Source: CAVQXR01 sp963717955
GTDB taxonomy: Bacteria; Actinomycetota; Thermoleophilia; Gaiellales; Gaiellaceae
Length of the DNA: 64,000 nt
Assembly (NCBI GenBank): GCA_963717955.1
Contig: CAVQXR010000001.1
Span: 2,232,001-2,296,000, forward strand
Direction of reading: 5' to 3'
This document shows, piece by piece, positions 1 to 7,582 of the stretch. Every line of letters starts with the position of its first letter. The first letter of the stretch is position 1. The translations under genes were made by a program, and so were the position numbers. The notes under the pieces were generated by a model. The model was not told the DNA's origin and did not search any database. It saw only the letters and a list, made by a program, of their open reading frames with translations.

Positions 1-20
1 GAGCCGGCCCTCCCGTGGTG

Positions 21-1489
21 ATGGAGCGCTACCGGCTCTTCATCGACGGCGCCTGGGTCGACGCCGCGTCGGGCAGCACGTTCACGACCGTCGACCCGTT
101 CAGCGGCGAGGCCTGGGCCGAGGTTCCCGACGGCGGCGCGGAGGACGTCGACCGTGCGGTGCGCGCCGCCGAAGGGGCGTTCAACGGCCCGTGGGGGGCG
201 CTGACGGGGAAGGAGCGGGCCCGCCTCATGCGCCGCCTCGCCGGGCTGCTCGCGCGCGACGCCGAGGCGCTCGCCGCCGTCGAGACGCGCGACAACGGAA
301 AGCTCCTGCGGGAGATGGTCGCCCAGTGCCGGATGCTGCCCGACTACTACGAGTACTTCGCGGGCGCGGCCGACAAGATCGAGGGCGAGGTGATCCCGAC
401 CGATAAGCCCAACTTCCTCGTCTACACCCGACACGAGCCGGTGGGCGTGGTCGCGGGCATCGTCGCCTGGAACTCCCCGCTCCTGCTGATGACGTGGAAG
501 CTCGCCGCGGCGCTCGCGGCCGGCTGCACGTTCGTCTGCAAGCCGTCGGAGCAGACCCCGGTGTCGGCGCTCGAGTTCGCGCGGCGTGTCGAGGAGGCCG
601 GTTTCCCGCCGGGCGTCTTCAACGTCGTCACGGGCTTCGGCCCCTCGACCGGGCAGGCGCTCACCGCCCACCCGGGAGTCGGCAAGGTCGCGTTCACGGG
701 CTCGACCCGAACCGGGATCGCGATCGCGAAGTCGGCCGCCGAGAACCTCACCCGCGTGTCGCTCGAGCTCGGCGGGAAGTCGCCGAACATCGTCTTCGAA
801 GATGCCGACCTCGACGCGGCCCGTAACGGGGTGATCGCCGGGATCTTCGCCGCCACCGGCCAGACGTGCATCGCCGGCTCGCGGCTCCTCGTGCACGAGT
901 CGGTGCACGACGCGCTGGTCGACCGGCTCGTCGCGCGGGCGGCGACGATCGTGCTCGGCGACCCGACCGCCCCGGAGACCGAGATGGGGCCGATCGCCTA
1001 CCGGGAGCAGCTCGACCGGGTCACGGGCTTCGTCGAGCGCGCCATCGCCGAGGGTGCGACCGTCGCGTTCGGCGGCGGGCCGGCGACCCGGGCCTCGGCG
1101 GGCTGTTCATGCAGCCGACGATCCTCATCGGCGTCGACAACGAGATGGAGGTCGCCCGCGAGGAGATCTTCGGCCCGGTGCTCTCCGTGCTGACCTTCCG
1201 CGACGAGGAGGAGGCGATCGCGATCGCCAACGACTCCGTGTACGGGCTCGCCGCCGGCGTCTGGACGAACGACGTCCACCGCGCGCACCGCGTCGCCCAC
1301 AGGCTGAACGCCGGCACTGTCTGGGTCAACTCCTACCGGGCAGTGTCCTACGCGGCCCCGTTCGGAGGCACGGGGCTCTCCGGCTGGGGTCGCGAGAACG
1401 GCCTCGACGCGATCCGCGAGTTCACCGAGACGAAGGTCGTCTGGGTCGAGCTGACCGGCGCGACCCGCGACCCGTTCGTGCTCGGATGA
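21..1489 (+). CDS. NAD(P)-dependent aldehyde dehydrogenase, frameshifted
   Basis: Oxidises an aldehyde to the acid; the specific substrate cannot be told from sequence. The first about 355 codons read in one frame and contain the general-base Glu (codon 765-767, in LELGGK) and the catalytic Cys (codon 867-869, in GQTCIAG), 34 residues apart as in the family. The C-terminal part (GGLFMQPTI to the EIFGP box and on to the end) reads in another frame. The frames join near 1081-1090 if one base is missing (expected GPADPGLGG). The spliced length of about 490 aa is normal for the family. ATG 21 is preferred over GTG 15 and 18. Either a sequence error or a recently broken gene. The downstream RidA-like gene fits amine or aldehyde catabolism. 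Confidence 0.88.
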
Positions 1490-1680
1490 CTGCCTCGCCA
1501 CGACTCCGCGGCGAGCCCTCGCGACGACCGCGCAGCGAGCCCTCGCGATGGCCTCGACGAGCCCTTCGCGACCGCCTACGCGAGTCCTCCGCAGGGCCCA
1601 CCGCAGTCCCTCCGCCGCCCCCCTCCGCAGCCCCCTCTGCGCAGCCCCTCGCGCTCGTCCCCGGCTGCGATCCCTCCCCG
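1490..1680. repeat. Degenerate GC-rich repeat tract after the aldehyde dehydrogenase
   Basis: No gene seen. The stretch contains several variants of GCGAGCCCTCGCGA, each able to pair on itself (GCGAG/CTCGC), followed by a C/T-rich series of CCTCCGCAG-like units. It could act as a transcription terminator region or be simple sequence expansion. Confidence 0.5.
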
Positions 1681-1698
1681 GGCCCAGCCCGAATGAGC

Positions 1699-1798
1699 GC
1701 TTGTGTTTCAAGCCACAAGCGAGGCGCACACCGGGAACCCTGGACGCGAGAGGCACGACGACCATCAGCTCACTCGTAACTTGAAACACAAGCCACAA
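1699..1798. promoter_or_regulatory. Paired operator-like repeats upstream of the RidA-like gene
   Basis: CTTGTGTTTCAAG at 1700-1712 and its exact reverse complement CTTGAAACACAAG at 1780-1792 are each followed by CCACAA. The first copy also forms a local palindrome GCTTGTG(8 nt)CACAAGC at 1699-1720. Two AT-richer repeats 80 bp apart just before an SD and start codon look like a repressor operator pair; the regulator is unknown. Confidence 0.55.
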
Positions 1799-1813
1799 CA
1801 GAGGAGGGATCCC

Positions 1814-2224
1814 TTGACGGAGAAGCTGAGGATCGAGCGCATCACGACCGACCCCGACCCCTACGAGCCGTTCCGGCTCGCCCTCGGCTACCGGATCGGG
1901 GACATCCTCGTCATCTCGGGCCAGGCGTCGATCAGCCCCGAGGGCGAGATCGTCGGCGCCGGTGACTTCGACGCGCAGGCCGAGCAGACGTTCCGCAACC
2001 TCGAACGGGTGCTCGCGGCCGGGGGGTCGAGCCTGAGGAACGTCGTCAAGGTGACGATCTTCCTCACGGACATGGCCAACTTCGCGAAGATCGTCGAGCT
2101 GCGCGGGAGATGGTTCACGCCGCCCTATCCGGCCGACACGATCGTCGAGGTGCGCTCGCTCGCGCTCCCGGAGCTCGAGATCGAGATCGAGGCGATCGCG
2201 GTCGCCGACGACGCGGTCGCGTAG
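1814..2224 (+). CDS. RidA/YjgF-family protein lacking the catalytic arginine
   Basis: A 136-aa Rid-family protein (trimeric chorismate-mutase-like fold). Canonical RidA hydrolyses reactive enamine/imine intermediates. The TTG start at 1814 is chosen because a strong SD (GAGGAGGG, 1801-1808) lies 5 nt upstream; the frame is open further up but that part is non-coding-like. The family core GQASISPEG and the C-terminal IEIEAIAV are present. Where RidA has the imine-binding Arg (PARSxVEV) this protein has PADTIVEV, so the classic deaminase activity is doubtful and another Rid subfamily role is more likely. It sits behind an operator-like repeat pair and downstream of an aldehyde dehydrogenase. 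Confidence 0.85.
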   Translation: MTEKLRIERITTDPDPYEPFRLALGYRIGDILVISGQASISPEGEIVGAGDFDAQAEQTFRNLERVLAAGGSSLRNVVKVTIFLTDMANFAKIVELRGRWFTPPYPADTIVEVRSLALPELEIEIEAIAVADDAVA

Positions 2225-2351
2225 CGTAGTTCGTCCCCGGGTCGAGGGCATGGGGCGAGCGCCAGGATCAACCTCGTCGTGCCGATACCGGAGCCGTTCG
2301 CCCGCCCGCGGCCCGTTCCTCCCCCGCCCGGCCGGAATCGGCGGAACCCGG

Positions 2352-2357
2352 TACCGT
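2352..2357 (+). promoter_or_regulatory. -10 box of a leaderless cupin transcript
   Basis: TACCGT ends 7 nt before ATG 2365, so transcription would begin at or next to the start codon. Confidence 0.5.
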
Positions 2358-2364
2358 GTGGCCG

Positions 2365-2745
2365 ATGGATCGCTGGCATCTGCCATCCGTCGAGGCGAGC
2401 GGTAAGCGCGAGCCGCGCGTGCTGTTCTCGTCGTCCGCCTGCCGGGCCGTCGTCCTCGACCTGAGAGCGGGCGACACGATGGGCGAGCACTCGGTGCGCG
2501 AGCGGGCCGTGATCCAGGTCGTCTCGGGCCGCGTGCGGGTCGGCCCTCCGGGGAGCGAGATCGAGGCGCAGGAGGGCACGCTCGCGACGTTCGCGCCGAA
2601 CGAGCGGCATACGCTGAGCGCGCTCGAGGACTCGCGCCTGCTGCTCCTGCTCGCGCCGTGGCCCGGCGACGGGCATTTCACGGACGCTGAGGGCGCGGAT
2701 CCGGACAGCCTCCCGGTGAACGCCTCCGCGCCCCCGCTTCGCTGA
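2365..2745 (+). CDS. Small single-domain cupin protein
   Basis: 126 aa with a single conserved beta-barrel cupin. The first cupin motif is weak (GDTMGEHSVRERAVIQVVSGRVRV) and the second is APNERHTLSALED. His residues in both motifs (GEHS, ERHT) could bind a metal. Such small cupins act as sensors or simple dioxygenase/isomerase-like proteins; no substrate can be assigned. ATG 2365 is preferred over GTG 2356 because of the -10 box 7 nt upstream. The last 45 bp of the gene are duplicated 120 bp downstream. Confidence 0.75.
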   Translation: MDRWHLPSVEASGKREPRVLFSSSACRAVVLDLRAGDTMGEHSVRERAVIQVVSGRVRVGPPGSEIEAQEGTLATFAPNERHTLSALEDSRLLLLLAPWPGDGHFTDAEGADPDSLPVNASAPPLR

Positions 2746-2760
2746 CGACCTAGTGCGCCG
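2701..2760 (+). repeat. Direct repeat copy 1 (3' end of the cupin gene)
   Basis: The last 45 bp of the cupin gene plus 15 bp recur exactly 120 bp downstream (2821-2880). Positions 2701-2750 match 47 of 50 bases by eye. Confidence 0.85.
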
Positions 2761-2826
2761 TCCGGGGAATACGGCACGGTGCTGGCGGCTGCAAAGCGGC
2801 GCCAGACCGCGTCCCATTCCCCGGAC
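2750..2826. repeat. Palindromic element with long stem-loop
   Basis: GTCCGGGGAAT (2760-2770) pairs perfectly with ATTCCCCGGAC (2816-2826). Inside it CGGTGCTGGCG pairs with CGCCAGACCG apart from one bulged G. The element begins CTAGTGC, the same opening as the MITE at 45010, and lies between the two copies of the cupin-tail repeat. It may be a small mobile palindrome; it has no U-tract. Confidence 0.6.
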
Positions 2827-2880
2827 AGCCTCCCGGTGAACGCCTCGGTGCCGCCGCTTCGCTGACGACCAAGTCGGCCG
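2821..2880 (+). repeat. Direct repeat copy 2 (orphan cupin 3' end)
   Basis: Second copy of the cupin tail, without the rest of the gene. It includes the equivalent TGA and 15 bp beyond. Confidence 0.85.
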
Positions 2881-2934
2881 CCGGCCCGTCGGCTGTGCCC
2901 GCGCCCGGCTCGGCGAGCCGCCATTGTGTAGACG

Positions 2935-3672
2935 ATGTCGACGTCCGTCTGGTGGGTCTTCGTCGCGGCGCTGATCACGGCGGCCTGCACGGGGCTCGGC
3001 GCGCTGCCGTTCCTCTTCGCTCCGAGGATGAGCCTGCTCTGGCTCGGCGTCGCGAACGCGATCGCCGCCGGGGTGATGCTCGCCGCGAGCGTCGGCCTCA
3101 CGCGCGAGGGCGTCGTGCTCAGCGCGTGGCGCACCGCCGTCGGCGCGATTGTCGGAGTCGCGCTGATCGTCCTCGTGCGCCGGCTGCTGCACGACCACGA
3201 GCACCTCGAGATCGGCGCTCTGCGCGGCGCCGACGCCCGCAAGGCGGTGATGATCGTGGCGATCATGACCGCGCACTCCTTCACGGAGGGCGTCGGCGTC
3301 GGCGTCAGCTACGGGGGCGGCGAGGAGCTCGGCGGGTTCATCACCGCCGCGATCGCGATCCACAACATCCCCGAGGGGCTCGCGATCAGCCTCGTCCTCG
3401 TCCCGCGCGGCGTCACGGTCCTCGCGGCCGCAGGGTGGAGCATCTTCTCGAGCCTCCCGCAGCCGCTGATGGCGGTACCGGCGTACCTCTTCGTCGAGGC
3501 CTTCGGGCCGCTGCTCGCTGCCGGGCTCGGCTTCGCCGCGGGCGCGATGGTCTACATGGTCGTGGCCGAGCTCGTGCCGGAGGCCCGCCAGGCGGCCCCG
3601 GGGCGCCTGCTGCTCGTGACGGGCATCGTCTCCTTCGCGGCGATGGTGCTCCTGCAGGAACTCGTGCTATGA
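2935..3672 (+). CDS. ZIP-family divalent metal transporter
   Basis: 245-aa inner-membrane protein with about eight hydrophobic segments. The family metal-binding helices are clear: HSFTEGVGVGVSYGGG in TM4 and HNIPEGLAIS in TM5. A short loop with HDHEH lies between TM3 and TM4, typical of ZIP transporters that import Zn, Fe or Mn. The length matches bacterial ZupT/GufA-type members. ATG 2935 has a CATTGT box 7 nt upstream, consistent with a leaderless mRNA. Metal specificity cannot be read from the sequence. Confidence 0.9.
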   Translation: MSTSVWWVFVAALITAACTGLGALPFLFAPRMSLLWLGVANAIAAGVMLAASVGLTREGVVLSAWRTAVGAIVGVALIVLVRRLLHDHEHLEIGALRGADARKAVMIVAIMTAHSFTEGVGVGVSYGGGEELGGFITAAIAIHNIPEGLAISLVLVPRGVTVLAAAGWSIFSSLPQPLMAVPAYLFVEAFGPLLAAGLGFAAGAMVYMVVAELVPEARQAAPGRLLLVTGIVSFAAMVLLQELVL

Positions 3673-3709
3673 GAACTCGCGGCGCGCGCCGGAGGGGCTC
3701 CGCAGCGCG

Positions 3710-4744
3710 TCAGGTCGAGATCATCTTCTTCTCGATGCCGACTCCCGCCGCGAGCGCGCGCTGGTACTCGAGCGGCACGGTCGCCGAGTCCTGGAGCGCG
3801 ATCCCCGTCGAGTCGAAGACGGTCACCTGATCGGCAGCCTGGCGCCCGGCGAGCATGCCCGCGACCACCTGGCCGAAGTCGCCCGCAACGTCTTCGAGTG
3901 CGAGCAGGCCGTCGCGCAGCGGGATGTTGATCTCCCCGTCGTCCGCGCACTGGCGAACGTCGTCCGTGAAGATACGAGCACGCTGCAGGATCCTCGGGTC
4001 CAGCTCCTGGCTTCCGGCCAGGCCGCCCCCGATGCAGGCGAGGTGGGTCCCCGGGGAGATCCAGTCGTCGTTCACGAGCCAGGACTGGGACGGTGTGACG
4101 GTGACGACCACGTCCGCGCCGCGAACGGTCTCCTCGAGGTCGAGCGAGGTCCGCACGTCGAAGTCGCTCCCGGCCAGGAACGGTCCGACCTCCTCGGCGA
4201 ATGTGTCGAGCGTGCTCTGCGAACGGCTCCAGACCCGTACCTCCTGCCACGGGAGGACCGCCCGGCAGCACTTCATCGCCCCTCGCGCCGAGTCGCCCGC
4301 GCCCACGATCGCGAGCACCCTGGAGTCGGGCCTGGCGAGGAACCTGGCCGACACGGCGGCCGACGCGCCCGTGCGCATGTTCGTGTGATGGCTCCCGTCG
4401 CAGATCATGAGCGGGAACCCCGTCTCCGGATCCGTGTAGACGAGGATCGAGAACACCGTCGGCAGGTCGTGCTTGGCGCGGTTGTCGAATCGGATCGAGA
4501 CCCACTTGCAGGCCGCCGACTCCGGCTCCTCGATGTACGACGGCATGATCTCCCACTCGCCCGGATACCGATCCAGCACGATGTGGCCCTTTGGCTCCAT
4601 GAAGACGCGGCCCTCGCCGAACATCCGGAACGCCTGCTCCACGCAGTCGTTGTACTCCTCGGGCTCGAGCAGTCCGATCATCTCGGAGCGGCTCAGGATC
4701 AGCGTCTTGCGGTGACGCCAGCTCTGCACGGCGGCCTCCCTCAT
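3710..4744 (-). CDS. Ornithine cyclodeaminase / mu-crystallin family protein (copy 1)
   Basis: 344-aa NAD(P)-dependent family member. The Rossmann motif is VGAGDSARGAMKC at about residue 150, and the family C-terminal block DSTGIALQDSATVPLEY is present. Members include ornithine cyclodeaminase, archaeal alanine dehydrogenase and ketimine reductases, so the substrate is open. It overlaps the aspartase stop by ATGA (4741-4744), so the two are translated together. This hints at an amino-acid or imino-acid pathway starting from aspartate or a similar amine. A close paralogue lies at 9143-10177, with the same 344-aa length and the same C-terminal GVGIEKKMIST. Confidence 0.88.
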   Translation of the reverse strand: MREAAVQSWRHRKTLILSRSEMIGLLEPEEYNDCVEQAFRMFGEGRVFMEPKGHIVLDRYPGEWEIMPSYIEEPESAACKWVSIRFDNRAKHDLPTVFSILVYTDPETGFPLMICDGSHHTNMRTGASAAVSARFLARPDSRVLAIVGAGDSARGAMKCCRAVLPWQEVRVWSRSQSTLDTFAEEVGPFLAGSDFDVRTSLDLEETVRGADVVVTVTPSQSWLVNDDWISPGTHLACIGGGLAGSQELDPRILQRARIFTDDVRQCADDGEINIPLRDGLLALEDVAGDFGQVVAGMLAGRQAADQVTVFDSTGIALQDSATVPLEYQRALAAGVGIEKKMIST

Positions 4745-6072
4745 TCGCGTGGCGGACGATTCCCGGGGGCCGTCCTGCGCGCCGGGGCCTTCGCTGCCCG
4801 GGCCGCGGCCTCGTACCCCTCGCTGGCGGCCTGCTCGACGGCGGACGTGCGCGAGCCGGCGAGATGCTTCGCGAGGACCTCCTCGCGCCAGGTGAGCCCG
4901 GCGACGCAGCGGTCGGCGAAGAGCCGCGCCGCCCGACCGACGTCGTCGAGGGCCTCGAGCAGCCGCCGGGCCACGACCGGCTCCATCACGTTGAGCTCGA
5001 GCTCGCCGGCGGCGACCGCAGCCTCGACCGTCGTCACCATCCCGCGGACGTCGTAGCTGACCTGGAGCACGAGCTCGGGGATCACCGGGTTGACCTTGCC
5101 GGGCATCGACGACGACCCGGCCTGCACGGCGGGCAGCTCCACCTCGCCGATGCCGCCGACCGGGCCCGACGAGAGCAGCCTCAGGTCGGCCGCGAGCTTC
5201 GCCATCACGAGCGCCGAGCGGTTCACGGCCGCCGCCACGCGGAGGTATGGGTCGAGGTGGGCGAGCGCATCGAAGGGATCCCGTGCCGGCGCGAGTGGGA
5301 GGCCGGTCTCCTCGGCCAGGCGTCGCACAGCCAGCTCGCGGTAGCCCCGGGGCGCTCCGAGCCCGGTCCCGATCACGGTCGCCCCGAGCGGAACGGCCTG
5401 CAGCGCGTCGAGCGCCGCCCGCAGGTCGGCCGACGTCCGCCCGAGGGCGTGCGCCTGCGCGCGGTGGGTCTCACCGACCGTGAGCGGCAGCGCGTCCTGC
5501 AGGCACGTCCGCCCGAGCCGCGACAGGTCTCCGATCTCGGCCGCCTTGGCCTCGAGCGTCGCCCAGAGGTGCGCGAGCCCGGCGAGCGTGCCGGCGCCGG
5601 CCTCGACGACCGCGATCGCGAGCGCGGTCGGAAACACGTCGTTCGTCGACTGCGAGCGGTTGACGTGGTCGTTCGGATGGACGGGGTCGTAGAGGCCCCT
5701 CCCCGAGCCGAGCAGCTCGTTCGCCCGGTTCGCGAGCACCTCGTTCGCGTTCATGTTCGCCGAGGTCCCGCCGCCGCCCTGGAGCACGGGGAGCGGGAAC
5801 TGGTCGTGCCACCGACCGTCGGCGACCTCCCGGCCCGCGTCGACGATCGCGTCGGCGAGTCGCCGGTGGAGCGCGTCGAGCTCCGCGTTCGCCCGCGCCG
5901 CCGCGACCTTGACGCGCGCGAGCGCGACGACGAGCCCGGGCCGTTCGGCCAGCGTCGGCCCGCCGAGCGCGAAGTTCGCGAGCGCGCGCACGGTGTGGAT
6001 CCCGTAGAGCGCGTCGGCGGGCACCTCGACCTCGCCGAGGAAGTCCCGCTCGATCCGGCGCCCGGCCTCCAC
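4741..6072 (-). CDS. aspA: Aspartate ammonia-lyase (fumarase/aspartase superfamily)
   Basis: 443-aa lyase that splits aspartate to fumarate and ammonia. The superfamily signature GSSSMPGKVNP is intact, including the catalytic Ser loop. GGGGTSANMNANEV and HPNDHVNRSQSTND are aspartase-like rather than fumarase-like (fumarase has TGSGTQSNMN and ND-D-VN). The N-terminal IERDFLGEVEVPADALYG also matches aspartases. Starts at GTG 6072. It is the first gene of a two-gene unit with the ornithine-cyclodeaminase-like gene. A fumarase activity cannot be excluded. Confidence 0.85.
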   Translation of the reverse strand: MEAGRRIERDFLGEVEVPADALYGIHTVRALANFALGGPTLAERPGLVVALARVKVAAARANAELDALHRRLADAIVDAGREVADGRWHDQFPLPVLQGGGGTSANMNANEVLANRANELLGSGRGLYDPVHPNDHVNRSQSTNDVFPTALAIAVVEAGAGTLAGLAHLWATLEAKAAEIGDLSRLGRTCLQDALPLTVGETHRAQAHALGRTSADLRAALDALQAVPLGATVIGTGLGAPRGYRELAVRRLAEETGLPLAPARDPFDALAHLDPYLRVAAAVNRSALVMAKLAADLRLLSSGPVGGIGEVELPAVQAGSSSMPGKVNPVIPELVLQVSYDVRGMVTTVEAAVAAGELELNVMEPVVARRLLEALDDVGRAARLFADRCVAGLTWREEVLAKHLAGSRTSAVEQAASEGYEAAARAAKAPARRTAPGNRPPRE

Positions 6073-6170
6073 GACCGGGGAAGCCTACTCCGGCACCGGA
6101 GCGCGCGCGGGACGCCGCCGCCACGAGCGCCGCCCTCGCACCTCATGGCGCCAGCGAGGGTTCCAGGTCG

Positions 6171-6530
6171 CTACGAAGCCTTGGAGCTTCTCAGGCAGTA
6201 GTAGGCGGCCACCTCGCGTGCCTTCTCGTCCGAGATTGCTGCCCGGTACTCGCCGAGCCCGAGCCGCCCGCGCCGATCCGAGTCCTCGTACCCGGGAGCG
6301 CCCTTGAGCAGACCCCGCGTCCATGGGAGGCGCACCGACGGTGCGTCGTGCTCGGCGCCGGCGGCCGGCACCAGCACATGCTGATGCCGGAGCGCTCCCG
6401 TTCGCACGCCGATCCACTCGGGCCGGCCGGTCGCTCGATCGTCGAAGACGACCTCGAGCACGCCTGCGGGCTTGCCGTTCCGGTCGACGACCTGCCTGCC
6501 GACGAGGCTTCGCAGCTCCGCTGCATCCAC
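6171..6530 (-). CDS. PRC-barrel domain protein
   Basis: 119-aa protein with an N-terminal PRC-barrel (LVGRQVVDRNGKPAGVLEVVFDD) followed by a basic, non-conserved tail. Soluble PRC-barrel proteins of this type are common in actinobacteria and have no fixed function. The GTG start at 6530 is the first reasonable start upstream of the barrel; the frame stays open further up but there overlaps the 75-aa gene. It follows that gene by 43 bp and is probably co-transcribed with it. Confidence 0.65.
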   Translation of the reverse strand: MDAAELRSLVGRQVVDRNGKPAGVLEVVFDDRATGRPEWIGVRTGALRHQHVLVPAAGAEHDAPSVRLPWTRGLLKGAPGYEDSDRRGRLGLGEYRAAISDEKAREVAAYYCLRSSKAS

Positions 6531-6573
6531 GACGCGTTCCCCGTCGGCGACGATTCGAGCCGGATACGGACGC

Positions 6574-6801
6574 TCAGGCGGCCTGCGAGCGCACCTCGGC
6601 GACCCTGATGATCTCGTTCCAGCGGCCCTTGCTGAAGAACCCGGCCCGCTCGAGGCCCTGGACGGCGAGCTCGCGGATCCGCCGCTCGAGCTCGGGGTCG
6701 TGCGTCCGGTAGGCGGCGTCGGTGAGCAGCTGTGCGGCCTTCTTGTCCTTCCCCTCGGCGAGGAGCCGCTTCGCTTCCTCGATTGCTTTCTCCGGATCCA
6801 T
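6574..6801 (-). CDS. Small helical protein of unknown function
   Basis: 75 aa, almost entirely helical: an acidic/basic N-terminal helix (PEKAIEEAKRLLAEGKDKKAAQLL) followed by a second helix pair, resembling a single TPR-like hairpin. ATG 6801 has a good SD (GAGGAGG) 6 nt upstream. No signal peptide or Cys. It probably forms a stress-related unit with the downstream PRC-barrel protein, but I do not recognise a family. Confidence 0.65.
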   Translation of the reverse strand: MDPEKAIEEAKRLLAEGKDKKAAQLLTDAAYRTHDPELERRIRELAVQGLERAGFFSKGRWNEIIRVAEVRSQAA

Positions 6802-6844
6802 GGAGCCTCCTCTCGACGTTTCGCCGAGTGTGGCTCGGGATCGC

Positions 6845-7582
6845 TCAACGATGGGTCAATCCGGGCGGCGAATCGCTCAACGGACGCTCAACGGGCTCGC
6901 GACGTGGGTTCACGAGCCGATACCCGGCCGACGACTCGGTCAGCAGGTAGACGGGGTGCGCCGGATCCTGCTCGACCTTGTGCCGCAGCCGGGAGACGTA
7001 CACGTGGACGTAGTGGAGCTCCGTCTGGTACGCGGGGCCCCAGACCTCCCTGAGGATCATGTGGTGCGTGAGCAGCCGCCCCTCGTTCCTGGCGAACAGC
7101 GCGAGGAGCCTGAACTCGACCGGTGTGAGCTTGACCGGGACGCCGTTTCGGAGCACCGCGTGGCTCTCGAGGTCGATCTCGAGGTCGCCGACGGTCACCA
7201 CCGGACCGGCCGGCGGGCTCACCCGGCGGAGCGCCGCCCGAAGCCGCGCGAGCAGCTCGTCGACGCTGAACGGCTTGGTGATGTAGTCGTCGGCGCCCGC
7301 GTCCAGCGCCGCGACCTTGTCCGCCTCCTCGCCCACGATCGAGACGACGAGGATGGGCACCTGCGTCCAGGTCCGCAGCTCGCGACACACGTCGATCCCG
7401 CTGCGGTCGGGGAGGACGAGATCGAGGATCAGCGCGTCGGGGACCGAGAGGGCCGCTCGGGCGAGCGCTTCCTCTCCGGTCGCGGCGGTGTCGACCGCGT
7501 AGCCGGCCCCGGCCAGGATCGTCCCCAGCGCCCTCAGGATGTGCGGCTCGTCGTCGACCGCGAGAATGCGCACGGCGCTCAT
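6845..7582 (-). CDS. kdpE: OmpR/PhoB-type response regulator (KdpE-like)
   Basis: 245-aa regulator. The receiver domain starts RILAVDDEPHILRAL, with the phospho-acceptor Asp in LILDLVLPD and the Lys in ITKPFSVDEL. The winged-helix output domain occupies the last 100 residues (KLTPVEFRLLALFARNEGRLLTHHMI, VYVSRLRHKVE). The sequence is closest in style to KdpE. ATG 7582 overlaps the sensor-kinase stop by ATGA. No kdpFABC genes occur in the window, so the regulated genes are elsewhere or the pair serves another purpose. Confidence 0.88.
   Translation of the reverse strand: MSAVRILAVDDEPHILRALGTILAGAGYAVDTAATGEEALARAALSVPDALILDLVLPDRSGIDVCRELRTWTQVPILVVSIVGEEADKVAALDAGADDYITKPFSVDELLARLRAALRRVSPPAGPVVTVGDLEIDLESHAVLRNGVPVKLTPVEFRLLALFARNEGRLLTHHMILREVWGPAYQTELHYVHVYVSRLRHKVEQDPAHPVYLLTESSAGYRLVNPRREPVERPLSDSPPGLTHR

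Noticed and set aside
15..23. GTG 15 as aldehyde dehydrogenase start
   Set aside because: GTG-GTG-ATG run at the window edge; ATG 21 gives the usual N terminus and no upstream signal can be judged.
4741..6072. Fumarase (fumC) label
   Set aside because: The GTSANMNANEV and NDHVNRSQSTND signatures match aspartase better than fumarase.
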